A stretch of 64,000 nucleotides of DNA from Linanthus parryae (taxonomy: Eukaryota > Streptophyta > Magnoliopsida > Ericales > Polemoniaceae). Numbering within the stretch: position 1 is the stretch's first letter; each line of letters starts with the position of its first letter. The stretch covers positions 154,081,345 through 154,145,344 of the forward strand of contig JALGPY010000002.1 of NCBI GenBank assembly GCA_023055425.1, read 5' to 3'. The notes under the pieces are model-generated. The model had not been told where the DNA came from and did no database searches. It saw only the letters and a program-made list of their open reading frames with translations. Positions 34,333 through 45,374 of this stretch are shown one piece after another. A program made the position numbers and the translations under genes.

Positions 34333-35217
34333 GCAGGGAATTTGAAATGAGCTTGATGGGAGAATTGAACTTCTTTCTTGGACTTCAAATTCATCAGATG
34401 AAGAAAGGCATATTCCTACATCAAAGCAAGTATACAAGAGACTTGCTAAGCAAGTATAATATGTCTCAGTCCATATATGTTAAGACCCCCATGAGTTCTA
34501 CACTGTCTCTAGACAAAGATGAATCTGGTAAAAGTTTGAATTTGAAAGAGTATAGAGGTATGATTGGATCATTACTCTACCTCATAGCTAGTAGACCAGA
34601 TATCATGTTCAGTGTGTGCATGTGTGCTAGATTTCAAGCTGATCCCAAAGAATCACACTTGACTGCAGTTAAGATAATATTTAGATATATCAATGGTACC
34701 AAAGACTTAGGGCTTGGTATCCTAAACAATCTAACTTCTCTTTGTGTGGCTATTCAGATGATGACTTTGCAGGATATAAAGTTGATAGAAAGAGTACATC
34801 AGGATGCTATCAATTTCTTGGATCATATTTAATCAGCTGGCATTCAAAGAAGCAAAACTCAGTTGCACTATAAACAGTAGAAGATGAATACATAGCAGCT
34901 GGAGCTTGCTGTTCACACGTGTTATGGATAGCACAACAAATAAGAGACATTGGATTTGAGTTTAGAGATAAACCTATCAAGTGTGACAACACAAGTTCAA
35001 TATCAATTACAAAGAACCCAGTTCAGCATTCAAGAACAAACCATATTGATGTCAGACATCACTTCATCAGAGATCATGCTGAAAAAGGTGATATTGTTCT
35101 TAAAATTTTTCTACTAACTTGCAATTTGCAGATATCTTCACTAAACCATTGCCAGATGAAAGATTTCCAGCCTTAAGAGTGGAATTGGGCATGGTAAATA
35201 AAGAAGCATTGATTTAG
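34327..35217 (+). pseudogene. RT thumb and RNase H of the right copia element
   Basis: Starts SREFEMSLMGELNFFLGL directly after the jump, so about 150 residues including the YVDD motif are deleted relative to the left copy. It continues with MIGSLLYLIASRPDIMFSVC and RNase H pieces (CDNTSSISITKNPVQHS, IDVRHHFIRDHAEKGDI) broken by frameshifts near 34730 and 35110. The end reads ELGMVNKEALI and stops at 35217. Confidence 0.85.
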
Positions 35218-35323
35218 GGGGAGAATCAGGTAAGTATTATGTGTTTGAAAGGGTTGAACTGATTTTCAAAGCCTTGAAAATCTTTTCAAAGCTTTGAGTA
35301 TATGTGCTTTAAACCATACATCT

Positions 35324-35360
35324 TTTCAAGGCCTTGAAACCCATTCCAAAGCCTTGAAAA
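35324..35360. repeat. Palindrome doublet, non-coding (20-bp offset)
   Basis: TTTCAAGGCCTTGAAA at 35324-35339, then a one-to-three-mismatch copy offset by 20 bp, in the spacer between RNase H and the extra ORF. Confidence 0.9.
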
Positions 35361-35644
35361 TAAGACTGCATGCTAGTTAGTCAATAATTTGATCTTTCAA
35401 TGCTGGGTGTTATCTTTGTAGATAATTGCTCTATGTTTCCCCTCAATTTTTCAAATACCCATTTTCAATAAAAATAGTATTATATATTTTATTTCCAACG
35501 ACACACACAAAATTTGAATCTTTATGATTAAGCAGATCTTCAAAGATTAGGAAGAATATTTAGTTTCCTTTCAAACTTATCTCCTTCTTTCTTTCTCTCC
35601 TGCGTATCTATCAAACCTCTCTCCCTTCTTGTCCCCAAACCCTA

Positions 35645-37092
35645 ATGAGCACTAGAAGAGCCTCTGACAGAATTAAGATGGCTAGTGGTTCAAAGGCTGG
35701 TACTAGAAGAAAAGAAAGTTCACTGTGGAAGAGGTTCAGACCATCAGTAGGGATTCAAGTTCAGAGACTTCAACAGCAGAAGACATGGAACCTCCTCCTC
35801 CCAATAAGAAGGCAAAGAAAGATCATACACCAGTGTCCAGCAAGAAGAAAAAGGTAGAGGAGCCTGCTCAAGAAAAACAGAAGGGGATTCATATTGGTAT
35901 CCCTAAGAAGGTGAAGAAGAAGGTTGACAAAACAGACAAAGGCAAATGAAAAGAAAAAGTGATAGAAGATGAACCAGAGGATGAGTCAGAGGAAAACATT
36001 GAGAAGGCACTACACAAATATTCAAAGAAGAAGAAATCCACTAGTTAGAAATCAGTCCTTGATAATGCATGGTTTATTACTCATGTTGCTAGAGGTCAAT
36101 GGCTAGATGGATTTGCTTCTAGACAAGTTGCATTATGTAGTATGATCAGTGTTTCTATATTACATGGTATGAATTTGAAGTGTATCAAAATGTTGAAGAA
36201 AGACTCTCTTTGATTTGTTCTAAACCCTCCAGAGTTAGCCTACCCCAGACTTACCAGATTCTTTTACCTAAACATGACAACTCAAGAACACATGCTGTAT
36301 AGCCAAACCAAACAGAGAAAACACCCCTTGTCATATGCCAATTTGCTCACCTCATTCTTACAACACTTTGAAATTACAACTGATAGGGAAGAGACTATTA
36401 GTATTGGGTTTGGTATCCTTGATGAGAAGGCATTTGAAAAGATTGGAGTGGTGAAAACTAGTTCTAAGACTTGGAAGCTGTACTCAGACTTGACAAAGAA
36501 GAGTTGAGTTCCGAGAAATTATCAAAACCAAGTCCCTGACCCCTACTTCAAGCCAAACCTCTGAGCCTCAAGATAACTCCTTGGTCCTTTAGAAGCTGGA
36601 TGGACTTCAGATGGACATTGATTAAGTGAAGGAGAATCAAAATGAGGTTGGAACTAATCTTAGGCAGGTTAAGTACATGGTTGAAAACATGTTCAGAAGC
36701 ATGACATTGTTTGATGTGCCTGAAGAAGTATCTCAGGCTGCAAAGGATACCAGAAAAGTTGATTCAACCAAGGCTCTGCTCAGTGAACACTCAAATCAGG
36801 ATGAGGCTGCTCATACAAAAGATAAAGGAAAGCAGGTGGTTGATGAACCAACTGAAGATAAAGAGGAAGAAGTTAACAGTCCAGGTTCAGGAGAACTACT
36901 TATAGATCTCTGAAGAAGAAATCAAAGAAGACAAATGTTCCAGAAATTGTGACTGCAGCTGATTTGTTTGAGGGAAAAGGAGAAGCTGATGTTGATGTGG
37001 CTCAACAAAAAAAAGAACAGGTTGATGGTGATGAGGGAAATAGTTAGGAAGAAGATGCAGAGCAGCAAGGAGATGAAGACCCAACCCCTTAA
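35645..37092 (+). pseudogene. Extra 3' ORF of the right copia element
   Basis: Begins MSTRRASDRIKMASG at 35645. A frameshift follows, then PPPPNKKAKKD and Lys-rich sequence, HVARGQWLDGFASRQVAL and AYPRLTRFFYLNM. An internal deletion relative to the left copy removes the conserved stretch after this. The rest (EHMLYSQTKQRKHPLSYANL) matches 22664-22482 of the left copy, so the two copies complement each other for reconstructing the family by alignment. Function unknown. Confidence 0.6.
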
Positions 37093-37116
37093 CTCTTTCC
37101 TACTCTTTCTTCTCCT

Positions 37117-37152
37117 TTTCAAGGCCTTGAAATCCTTTTCAAAGTCTTGAAA
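37117..37152. repeat. Palindrome doublet after the extra ORF (20-bp offset)
   Basis: Perfect TTTCAAGGCCTTGAAA at 37117-37132 with a diverged second copy 20 bp on, about 310 bp before the purine tract. Confidence 0.9.
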
Positions 37153-37450
37153 ATTTCAACTTTTAAAATGGCCTTTAAATGTCTTTTCAAAAACTTTGAT
37201 TTAACATCTTCTCATTCTTTTTTGATAAAAGTAAAAAAGGGGGAGAATTCTATTTTTGTTTTTGTTTTGTTTTTTACTAGGAGATTTGACATGGTTTGGG
37301 TTTTGGTCAGTAGAATTATCTGAACTTTGATGTTATGTTCTATTTTCTTGGATTAATTTTGGATATCATATGCTATATTTGACTGTACTATATGACAATG
37401 AGTATCTTTTGCAGAATCAAAGTATGAAACAGATTCCGGTTTATCTTTCG

Positions 37451-37463
37451 TCAAGGGGGAGAT
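37451..37463 (+). promoter_or_regulatory. Polypurine tract of the right copia element
   Basis: TCAAGGGGGAGAT immediately before the 3' LTR, the plus-strand priming site. Confidence 0.85.
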
Positions 37464-38695
37464 TGTAAGTTCAACTCAGTTTCAAGACTTGAAGTAGCTA
37501 GTCTATTTCAAGGCCTTGAAACAGCTTTCAATGCCTTGAAATTGACTGTGCTTTATATGCATGAACTTAGGGGGAGTTTCTGATCTTGATTCAACTCCTA
37601 AACCCCTGTGCTTGATTAGTTGATACTTGATGATGAAAGACAAAGTATTTTGACACAGTTTACAGTATCTAATATAATCTGTTTGACTCAGATTGCAGGG
37701 GAAATTTGTTTCCTATTTTTCAGGATTTGTTTCCTTACCAGAGTTTTGTAGAGAAGGAAATTATATGAAGATTTGATTCTGTGATCAATCCTACTGTGTT
37801 TGGAAGTTGCCTGACAGTTGCTCATACAATATCAAATCAGTATCCTTGAAGATATTGATCAAACTATTCATTCGAGAAGCTATTAGAGAAGTCAAAGCTG
37901 AAGTTACAAAATAGGGAAGTTTGTTATAAGAAGATCCCGAAGATCTGCATTTCAAACTGCTCTATAAAAGAGGGAAAGCTGAAGCTATGAAACCGGAAAA
38001 TTAGCAGAGACACTCAAAAACATTCAAGGATTGAAAAGAAACAAAGAAGCATATTCATTTCCCTCAATCCAATCATCAGAAGAACACTGCATACCCACTG
38101 CAGATTCAGTTCTAGTGTTCTTCTCATCTGAGCTTCATTTGTATATCATTTTGATAATATTGCTAGTTCTTATTCTCAAGGATTTTTCAAGTCGAAAAAT
38201 AGAGAATTCTTAGTTAATTAGATAGCTAGAGCAGGTACTAGATAGGTTAGTGAGAACCACAAGATGTAACAGAGGAAGGCATATCTCTGTGCTTGAGATC
38301 TAGGGCTTAGATGCGGATTAATAAGAATTGTGTTGAAAAATCCTGCGGAGAGAAGATCCTTGAGGTAGATACGTAGGTCCAAGTGGACTGAACTCAATAT
38401 ATCCTGTGTCTCTTGCATTTACTTTTCAGTTCCTTACTTAGTACTTTTGCAGCATTCAAAACAGTTTCATTTCAAGGGGTTAAAACTCATTTCAAGGCCT
38501 TGATATTACTTATCTTTTTTATACTCTATTTTTTTTTCATTCCAAGGGCTTGAAACTCATTTCAAGGCCTTGAATCACTTTACAAATCTTTTGAAACCAC
38601 TATTCTTGCAAGTTTGGCAATAGTTTGCACACTCTACTCAACCTCCCCCTTCTAGAGTATTGATCCTGTATTTCTACCAATTTTACACCCCTTCA
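37464..38695 (+). repeat. 3' LTR of the right copia element
   Basis: 1,232 bp, TGTAAGTTCAAC to CCCCTTCA, colinear with 29272-30502 with numerous substitutions, so the insertion is not very recent. Perfect palindrome at 37506-37521. Confidence 0.92.
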
Positions 38696-39073
38696 ATGAA
38701 GATGAAGAAGTTAAAGCTCAATTAGAGAAATATATATTTTTTTCGATCAAATTGTCGTATCTTTATTTTGTTCCGTTTATGGTGCCTCTTATCTTTCAAG
38801 ATCCTATGTTGAACTCGAGGACGAGTTCTTCTGAAGAGGGGGTGACTGATGTAGGGGAAAACTGGAGAATTAATTCGTCAAATTCAGAAAAGCTGTTTCG
38901 GTCAAAACGTAGAATCAGGGAAAGAATTGAAGGATGTCATATTTAAGCAAAGTCATATATAATTTTCCATGGAAACGACGTTCTAAAAATGACCCGTGAT
39001 ATATCAAGGGCACCGCCCTGATTTGGGCAAATTCGGCAATTTAAAGCTCCAAATCGCCATTTTTCTAATTTCA
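38696..39073 (+). mobile_element. Gypsy remnant: polyprotein end plus partial 3' LTR
   Basis: 38696-38848 ends with sequence encoding NSRTSSSEEGVTDVG, the same polyprotein end as at 15105. The LTR follows (TGATGTAGGGG) and is cut at about 39073, where NRPD1-like sequence begins. With 19963-20140 it suggests that an older gypsy element stood here and received the copia elements. Confidence 0.7.
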
Positions 39074-40267
39074 GGTAAGTTGGAAGTTGGTGACGTCATA
39101 TAACGGAAAATCAAAGACGATGGCATCGTGATGATAAACATGGCTCCATCTACTCACCAATCCTCATTCATCGCGTTGACGGTGAAAGTCCTTCCACCAA
39201 GCTCAGTTTTATTCATAAAGCCACTTATATGTTCGTCATTCCGAGGAGAATTAGATTTGGCTGTCTGCATGGGCATGTTCTTGGGCTTTGAGTATGCAGC
39301 TTTAGAGATTCATTCTCATTCGGAGAGACTACTCTTTTCAAACACTATTTTTGTGGTGATGATACTGTAAGATCTTGTTTCATTTTAGGCTCTTATCTGG
39401 CGCATCTAATGTTTGTCATAATGTTTATTGAGCTACATGTTCAGTCATACAATATCTTAATGTCCTTATAATTCTTATAGAATTATGATTATAATGAGAG
39501 AATGCCGGATTTTTATCTTTTCTATAGAATTTCGCTTCTCTCCGGAACTTGGGAGCCGCTGTAAAAATTGTACCAGTCCATGGGTCTACCATTTTCATAT
39601 TTTCAAGGTATGATAATCAAGAATTAGTTCTCGGGTTGCTTCTCTTTCTCATTACTTCTTACCAGGTTGTTATTTCCAGGATATATTAAAGAGGAGAAGA
39701 CCTATGGTGAAGCCAAATCTCAAAAATTAATATCCTAGAAAATAACAAGCAAGTAAGCTTCTTTTTGTCTGTTGACCATCTGATTTCTTGCTTAACTTTT
39801 GTGTGTCTAACTAAATTTTTGTTTTATGTTCTTTTTGTGCACCACTCTTTATTCTATTCTCTTTGTGTACAAATGACGTGTGGAGAACATTGTTTCATGA
39901 AATAATTATGGTTGGTTGAAGGGTTCGGATTTATTGTTTAGCTGAATTTATTTTCATTTAATCTATACTTCATATTATTTACAGAATGTGTTATGAAGAA
40001 GACAAAAAGAGAAGTGTGTCACAGTATGCATGACACAGTATGTATCAGGGTTACAATTTTTGAAAGCTTAGCTGAAGGGGTGAAAATGGCATTTCTCAAA
40101 CTAGAAGGTGTGCATTGTCTTTTCATGAAACCTAAGGTGGTGAAAGGGTCTTTTATCCATTTCAAAATTTTAATTTATATATTTTAAACAAAAACTTAGA
40201 TGTCGTTACTTTCAATAACGGAGATGGATAGAAATACATATACGTATCAAATTAGAATAATGTAGGG
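39074..40267 (+). pseudogene. NRPD1 fragment, array unit 4 (left-truncated)
   Basis: Begins at GTAAGTTGGAAGTTGG inside the catalytic-region exon. Shows HQSSFIALTVKVLPPSSVLF and FRGELD, then a 1-base insertion that shifts into GFEYAALEIHSHSERLLFSN. A short exon near 39540-39608 (acceptor-like end, donor GGTATG), the exon at 39680-39750, and the 39993-40187 stretch (ITVTIFES-like CIRVTIFESLAEGVKM) follow. Confidence 0.75.
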
Positions 40268-40641
40268 GATTTTGGTGGTAAATTAATAGTGCAATAGGTT
40301 AAGTGTAAAAAAACAATAACGCATATAAGTTTCCGATAGAAAAATCCAAAAATATATGAATAATGCTAACAATACTCGGGATGACACGAGGACAAGACAT
40401 GAACCCAACACGAGCGGGATTATGTCGACAAGAATGTGCAACTGGTCAATAATGGATCAAACCGAAAGTGACACGAAAATATATGGGTCTTCGTCGGGTC
40501 GACAAATTTCTGACCCGATTCAACCCAACCCAGAACCCGATGGGATGACCCAAATTGCCAGGCCTAATCAAGAGGCTACACATAAAGGCGTATTCTATCT
40601 TCCCAATGGTATTAGAGCTCAAATGAACTAACAAAGGGCGT

Positions 40642-40672
<31 letters not shown>

Positions 40673-41990
40673 CTCCCCTAAAATTTGAGCTCTTTTAATT
40701 GTGCAACACAAAATGCTAGTTGTACCCTGCAGATTCTCGACAAGTGATAGATGTACATCTGGAAGGAATAAACCTCGTCAAATTAAGCTTAATGGGTAAG
40801 TTGGAAATTTGTGATGTCATATACCAGAAACTCAAAGACAATGACATTGTGATGATAAACATGCCTCAGTCATCGCGTTGATGGTAAAGGTCCTTCCCCA
40901 AGCTCAATTTTTATTCGTAAATCCACTTATATGTTCGCCATTCCGAGGGGATTTAGATTGTGACTATCTGTATGGGTATGTTCTTTAGCTTTCAGTATGC
41001 AGCCTTAGAGATCCAGTCTCATCTGGAGAGACTACACTTTTCAAACATATTTCTATGGTGACGATATTGTAAGATCTTGTCTCACTTATGCTCTTCTCTG
41101 GAATACCTAATGTTTGCCATCATGTTTATTGTGCTACATCTTCATTCGTACAATATCTTAATGTCCTTATAATTCTTATAGCATTCTGATTATAATGAGA
41201 GTGTTTTTAATGACGACTTATTTATCTTTCCAATGGAGTTTAGCTTCTCTCCGGGGACTTGGAGCTGCCGTAAACATTGTACCAGTCCATGCATGGGTCG
41301 GCCATTTTCATATCTTCAAAGTATGAAAATCCAGAATTAGTTCCCTTGTGAATTCTTTTTCTCATTATTTCTTACCGGGTTGTTATGTAATTTACATGAT
41401 ATATTAAAGAGGAGAAGATCTATAGTGAAGCCAATTCTCAAAAAATATTATCCCATAAATGAAAATAACAAGCAAGTAAGCTTCCTTTTGTCGGCCATCT
41501 GATTTGTTGTTCAACTTTTGTAAGTCTAACTAAATTCTTGTTTTGTGCTTTTTCTGTGCGCCACTCTTTATTCTATTCTCTGTATCTACAAATGACATGT
41601 GGAGAACTTTGTTTCATGAAAGAATTATAGTTGGTTGAATGGTTCAAATTTATTATTTAGCTTAATTGATTTATATTTACTCCATACTTTGAATGATTTG
41701 CAAAATATGTTATGATTAAAATAAAAGAGAAGAGCGTCACAGTATGCATGACACAGTATGCATCACAGTTACAATTGCTGAAAGCTTTGCTGAAGAGGTG
41801 AAAGTGTCATTTCTAAAACTAGAAGGTAAGAAGTGTTTTTTCATCAAACCTAAATGGAGAAAGGGTCTTTTATACATTTTAAAAATGTAACTTAGATATT
41901 AAAAATAAAAAGTGAGTTGTCGTTACTTTCAATAAAGGAGATGGATGACATCATAGTATTCGTCAAAAATTAGGATAATGTAAGGCATTT
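40268..41990 (+). pseudogene. NRPD1 fragment, array unit 5
   Basis: A complete unit: GC block, catalytic exon with the ~19-bp deletion shared with units 3 and 6, GFEYAALE-like segment, exon near 41245-41322, exon at about 41398 whose acceptor AG is lost (reads ACAT), ITVTIAES segment and right arm. The stretch 40740-41390 is almost identical to 42480-43110 in unit 6. Confidence 0.75.
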
Positions 41991-43718
41991 TGGTGGTAAA
42001 TTAATAGTGCGATAGGTTAAGTGTAAAAAAACTATAAGACAATGAAATAACCGATGAAAAATCCAAAAATATATGCATAATGCTACAATATCTCGGTCGA
42101 CACGACGACAAGACACGAACCCGACACGAGCGGGCTTTGATCGACACGAACGTGTAACGGGTCAAAACGGTTCGAACCGTATGTGACACGAAAATAAATG
42201 GGTCTACGCCAGGTCGACAAATTTATGACCTAGTTCAACCCAACAAGGAACGTGGTGGGTTGACCCGAATTGCCAGGCCTAATCAAGAGGCTAAACCTAA
42301 AGGAGTGTTTTGTCTTCACAAACGAATTAGAGCTCAAATATACTACTAACGCAGTAGGGTTGCTTTTTTTCATTTTATAAAAACAAGTTACAGCTCGCCG
42401 AAAATTTGAGCTCTTTGAATTGTGAAGCACAAAATGGGAGTTGTACCCTGCAAATTCTTGACAAATAATAGATATACATCTGGAAGGAATAAACCTCGTC
42501 AAATTAAGCTTAATGGGTAAGTTGGAAATTTGTGATGTCATATACCAGAAACTCAAAGACAATGACATTGTGATGATAAACATGCCTCAGTCATCGCGTT
42601 GATGGTAAAGGTCCTTCCCCAAGCTCAATTTTTATTCGTAAATCCACTTATATGTTCGCCATTCCGAGGGGATTTAGATTGTGACTATCTGCATGGGTAT
42701 GTTCTTTAGCTTTCAGTATGCAGCCTTAGAGATCCAGTCTCATCTGGAGAGACTACACTTTTCAAACATATTTCTATGGTGACGATATTGTAAGATCTTG
42801 TCTCACTTATGCTCTTCTCTGGAATACCTAATGTTTGCCATCATGTTTATTGTGCTACATCTTCATTCGTACAATATCTTAATGTCCTTATAATTCTTAT
42901 AGCATTCTGATTATAATGAGAGTGTTTTTAATGACGACTTATTTATCTTTCCAATGGAGTTTAGCTTCTCTCCGGAGACTTGGAGCCGCCGTAAACATTG
43001 TACCATTCCATGCATGGGTGTGCCATTTTCATATCTTCAAGGTATGAAAATCCAGAATTAGTTCCCTTGTAAATTCATTTTCTCATTATTTCTTATCGGG
43101 TTGTTATGTAATTTCCATGATATATTAAAGAGGAGAAGACCTATGGTGAAGCCAATTCTTAAAAACTATTATTCCAGAAGTGAAAATAACGAGCAAGTAA
43201 GCTTCCTTTTGTCTGTTGACCATCTGATTTGTTGTTCAACTTTTGTAAGTCTAACTAGATTCTTGTTTTGTGCTTTTCCTGTGCGCCACTCTTTATTCTA
43301 TTCTCTGTATCTACAAATGACATGTGGAGAATTTTGTTTCATGAAAGAATTATAGTTGGTTGAAAGGTTCAAATTTATTATTTAGCTTAATTGATTTATA
43401 TTTACTCCATACATTTAATTATTTGCAAAATAAGTTATGATTAAAATAAAAGAGAAGAGCGTAACAGTATGCATGACACAGTATACATCACAGTTACAAT
43501 TGCTGAAAGCTTAGCTGAGGAGGTGAAAGTGTCATTTCTAAAACTAGAAGGTAAGAAGTGTTTTTTCATCAAACCTAAGGGGAGAAAGGGTCTTTTATAC
43601 ATTTTAAAAATGTAACTTAGATATTAAAAACAAAAAGTGAGTTTTCATTACTTTCAATAACGGAGATGGATGAAATCATACTATTCGTAAAAAAATAGGA
43701 TAATGTAAGCCATTTTGG
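41991..43718 (+). pseudogene. NRPD1 fragment, array unit 6
   Basis: A complete unit, near twin of unit 5. The exon at 42965-43041 has an AG acceptor and GT donor and reads SPETWSRRKHCT in one frame, then a CHFHIFK end; the next exon at 43117 again has the acceptor mutated to CAT. The ITVTIAES segment is at about 43490. Confidence 0.75.
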
Positions 43719-45374
43719 TGGTAAATTAATAGTGCGATAGGTTAAGTGTTAAAAAAAAAATAAGTCAATTAAATAACCGATGAAAAATGAAAAATATATG
43801 CATAATGCTAACAATATCTCGGTCGACACGACGACAAGACACGAACCCGACACGAGCGGGCTTTGATCGACACAAACGTGTAACAGGTCAAAACGGTTCG
43901 AACCGTAGGTGACACGAAAATAAATGGGTCCACGTCTGGTCGACAAATTTATGACCTAGTTCAACCCAACAAGGAATGCAGTGGGTTGACCCGAATTGCC
44001 AGGCCTAATAAAGAGGCTAAACATAAAGGAGTGTTCTGTCTGCACAAACGAATTAGAGCTCAAATGAACTAACGCAGGGCTGCTTTTTTTCTTTTTATAA
44101 AAACTAATTACAAATCTCCGAAAATTTGAGCTCTTTGAATTGTGAAGCACAAAATGTCAGTTGTACTTTACAGATTCTAGACAAATGATAGCTATATATC
44201 CGGAGGGGAAAAACCTCTTCAAATTAAGTTTATCGGGTATGTTGGAAGTAGGTGATGTCATATACCAGAAAATCAATGACGATGATATCATGATGATAAA
44301 CATGCCCCCATCTATTCAGCCGCACTCATTCATCGCGTTGGCGGTGAAGGTCCTTCCACCAACCTCCATTTTATTCATGAAGCCACTTATATATTCGCCC
44401 TTCCGAGGGGATTAAGATTGTGACTCCCTGCATGGGTATGTTCTTTGGCTTTGAGTATGCAGCTTTAGAGATTCAGTCTCATTCGAAGAGACTTCTGTTC
44501 TCCAACACCATTTCTGCGGTAATGAAACAGTAAGATCTTGTCCCATTTAGGCTCTTCCCTGGCATACCAAATGTTTGCCATAATTTTTATTGTGCTACAT
44601 GTTCAGTCGTACAATATCTTAATGTCCTTATGATTCTTATAGCATTCTGATTAAAATGATAGTGTTTTCGATGCCGACTTATTTATATTTCCTATGTAAT
44701 TTAGCTTCTCCGGAGACTGGGAGCCGCCGTAAACATTATACCAGTCCGTGGGTCTGCCATTTTTATATCTCCAAGGTATGATAATCAAGAATTAGTTAGA
44801 ATGTGACTTCTCCTTCACATTATTTCTTAATGGGTTATTATTTCCAAGACATATTAAAGAGGAGAAGACCTATGGTGAAGCCAATTCTTAAAAACTATTA
44901 TTCCACAACTGAAATTAACGAGCAAGTAAGCTTCTTTTTGTATGTTGACAATCTGAATTGTTGTTTAACTTTTCGTTATGTGATTATTATGGGCGTCACT
45001 CTTTATTCTGTTCTCTGTATCGACAAATGACATGTGGAGAACTTTGTTTCCTGAAAGAATTATTGTTGGTTGAAAGGTTCAAATTTATTATTTTGCTGTA
45101 TTGAATTTTGTTTAATCTAAACTTTTAATTTTTTGCATAATTATGCATCACAGTTACAATTGCTGAAAGCTTCGCTGAAGGGGTTAAAATATCATTTCTC
45201 AAACTAGAAGGTGTGAAGTGTCTTTTCATCAAACCTATGGGGGTGAAATTATATTTTATCCATTTTGAAATTCTAATTTATACATTTAAAACAAAAAAAA
45301 ACAGTTGTCGTCACTTTCAATAACAGGGGTTGATGGAAAAAGCATATTCGTCACAAATTAGAATAATGTTGGGA
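43719..45374 (+). pseudogene. NRPD1 fragment, array unit 7
   Basis: Best-preserved catalytic exon: 44161-44415 is open through GKNLFKLSLSGMLEVGDVIY, INMPPSIQPHSFIALAVK and SPFRGD, where a TAA replaces the Phe codon of the DFDGD loop; beyond it the frame reads DCDSLHGYV. After the joint come a segment at 44450-44530, an exon at 44706-44776 with donor GGTATG (encoding a SPWVCHFYISK-like end), the exon at 44850-44926 before GTAAGC, and ITVTIAES at 45145. Confidence 0.8.

Larger units (their letters stand above)
29272..38695 (+). mobile_element. Copia element, right member of the inverted pair
   Basis: 5' LTR 29272-30502, primer site 30505-30516, gag from 30552, protease-integrase-RT-RNase H to about 35217, extra ORF 35645-37090, purine tract 37451-37463, 3' LTR 37464-38695. 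It is the same family as the left element but on the opposite strand, so the 5' ends face each other. Both LTRs are complete, yet the flanking 5 bases (GGGAT and ATGAA) do not match. The polymerase has lost its catalytic segment. Confidence 0.9.

Noticed and set aside
20141..38695. Heat-shock elements as explanation for the TTTCAAGGCCTTGAAA motif
   Set aside because: Heat-shock elements need TTC and GAA at 5-bp phased positions; here they are 8 bp apart inside the motif, which is out of phase.
20141..38695. CRISPR-like array from the regularly repeated palindrome
   Set aside because: Repeats are dispersed over 18 kb without spacers of constant length, in a plant transposon.
29267..38700. Target site duplication for the right copia element
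   Set aside because: The flanking five bases are GGGAT and ATGAA; no match even when shifted by one or two bases.
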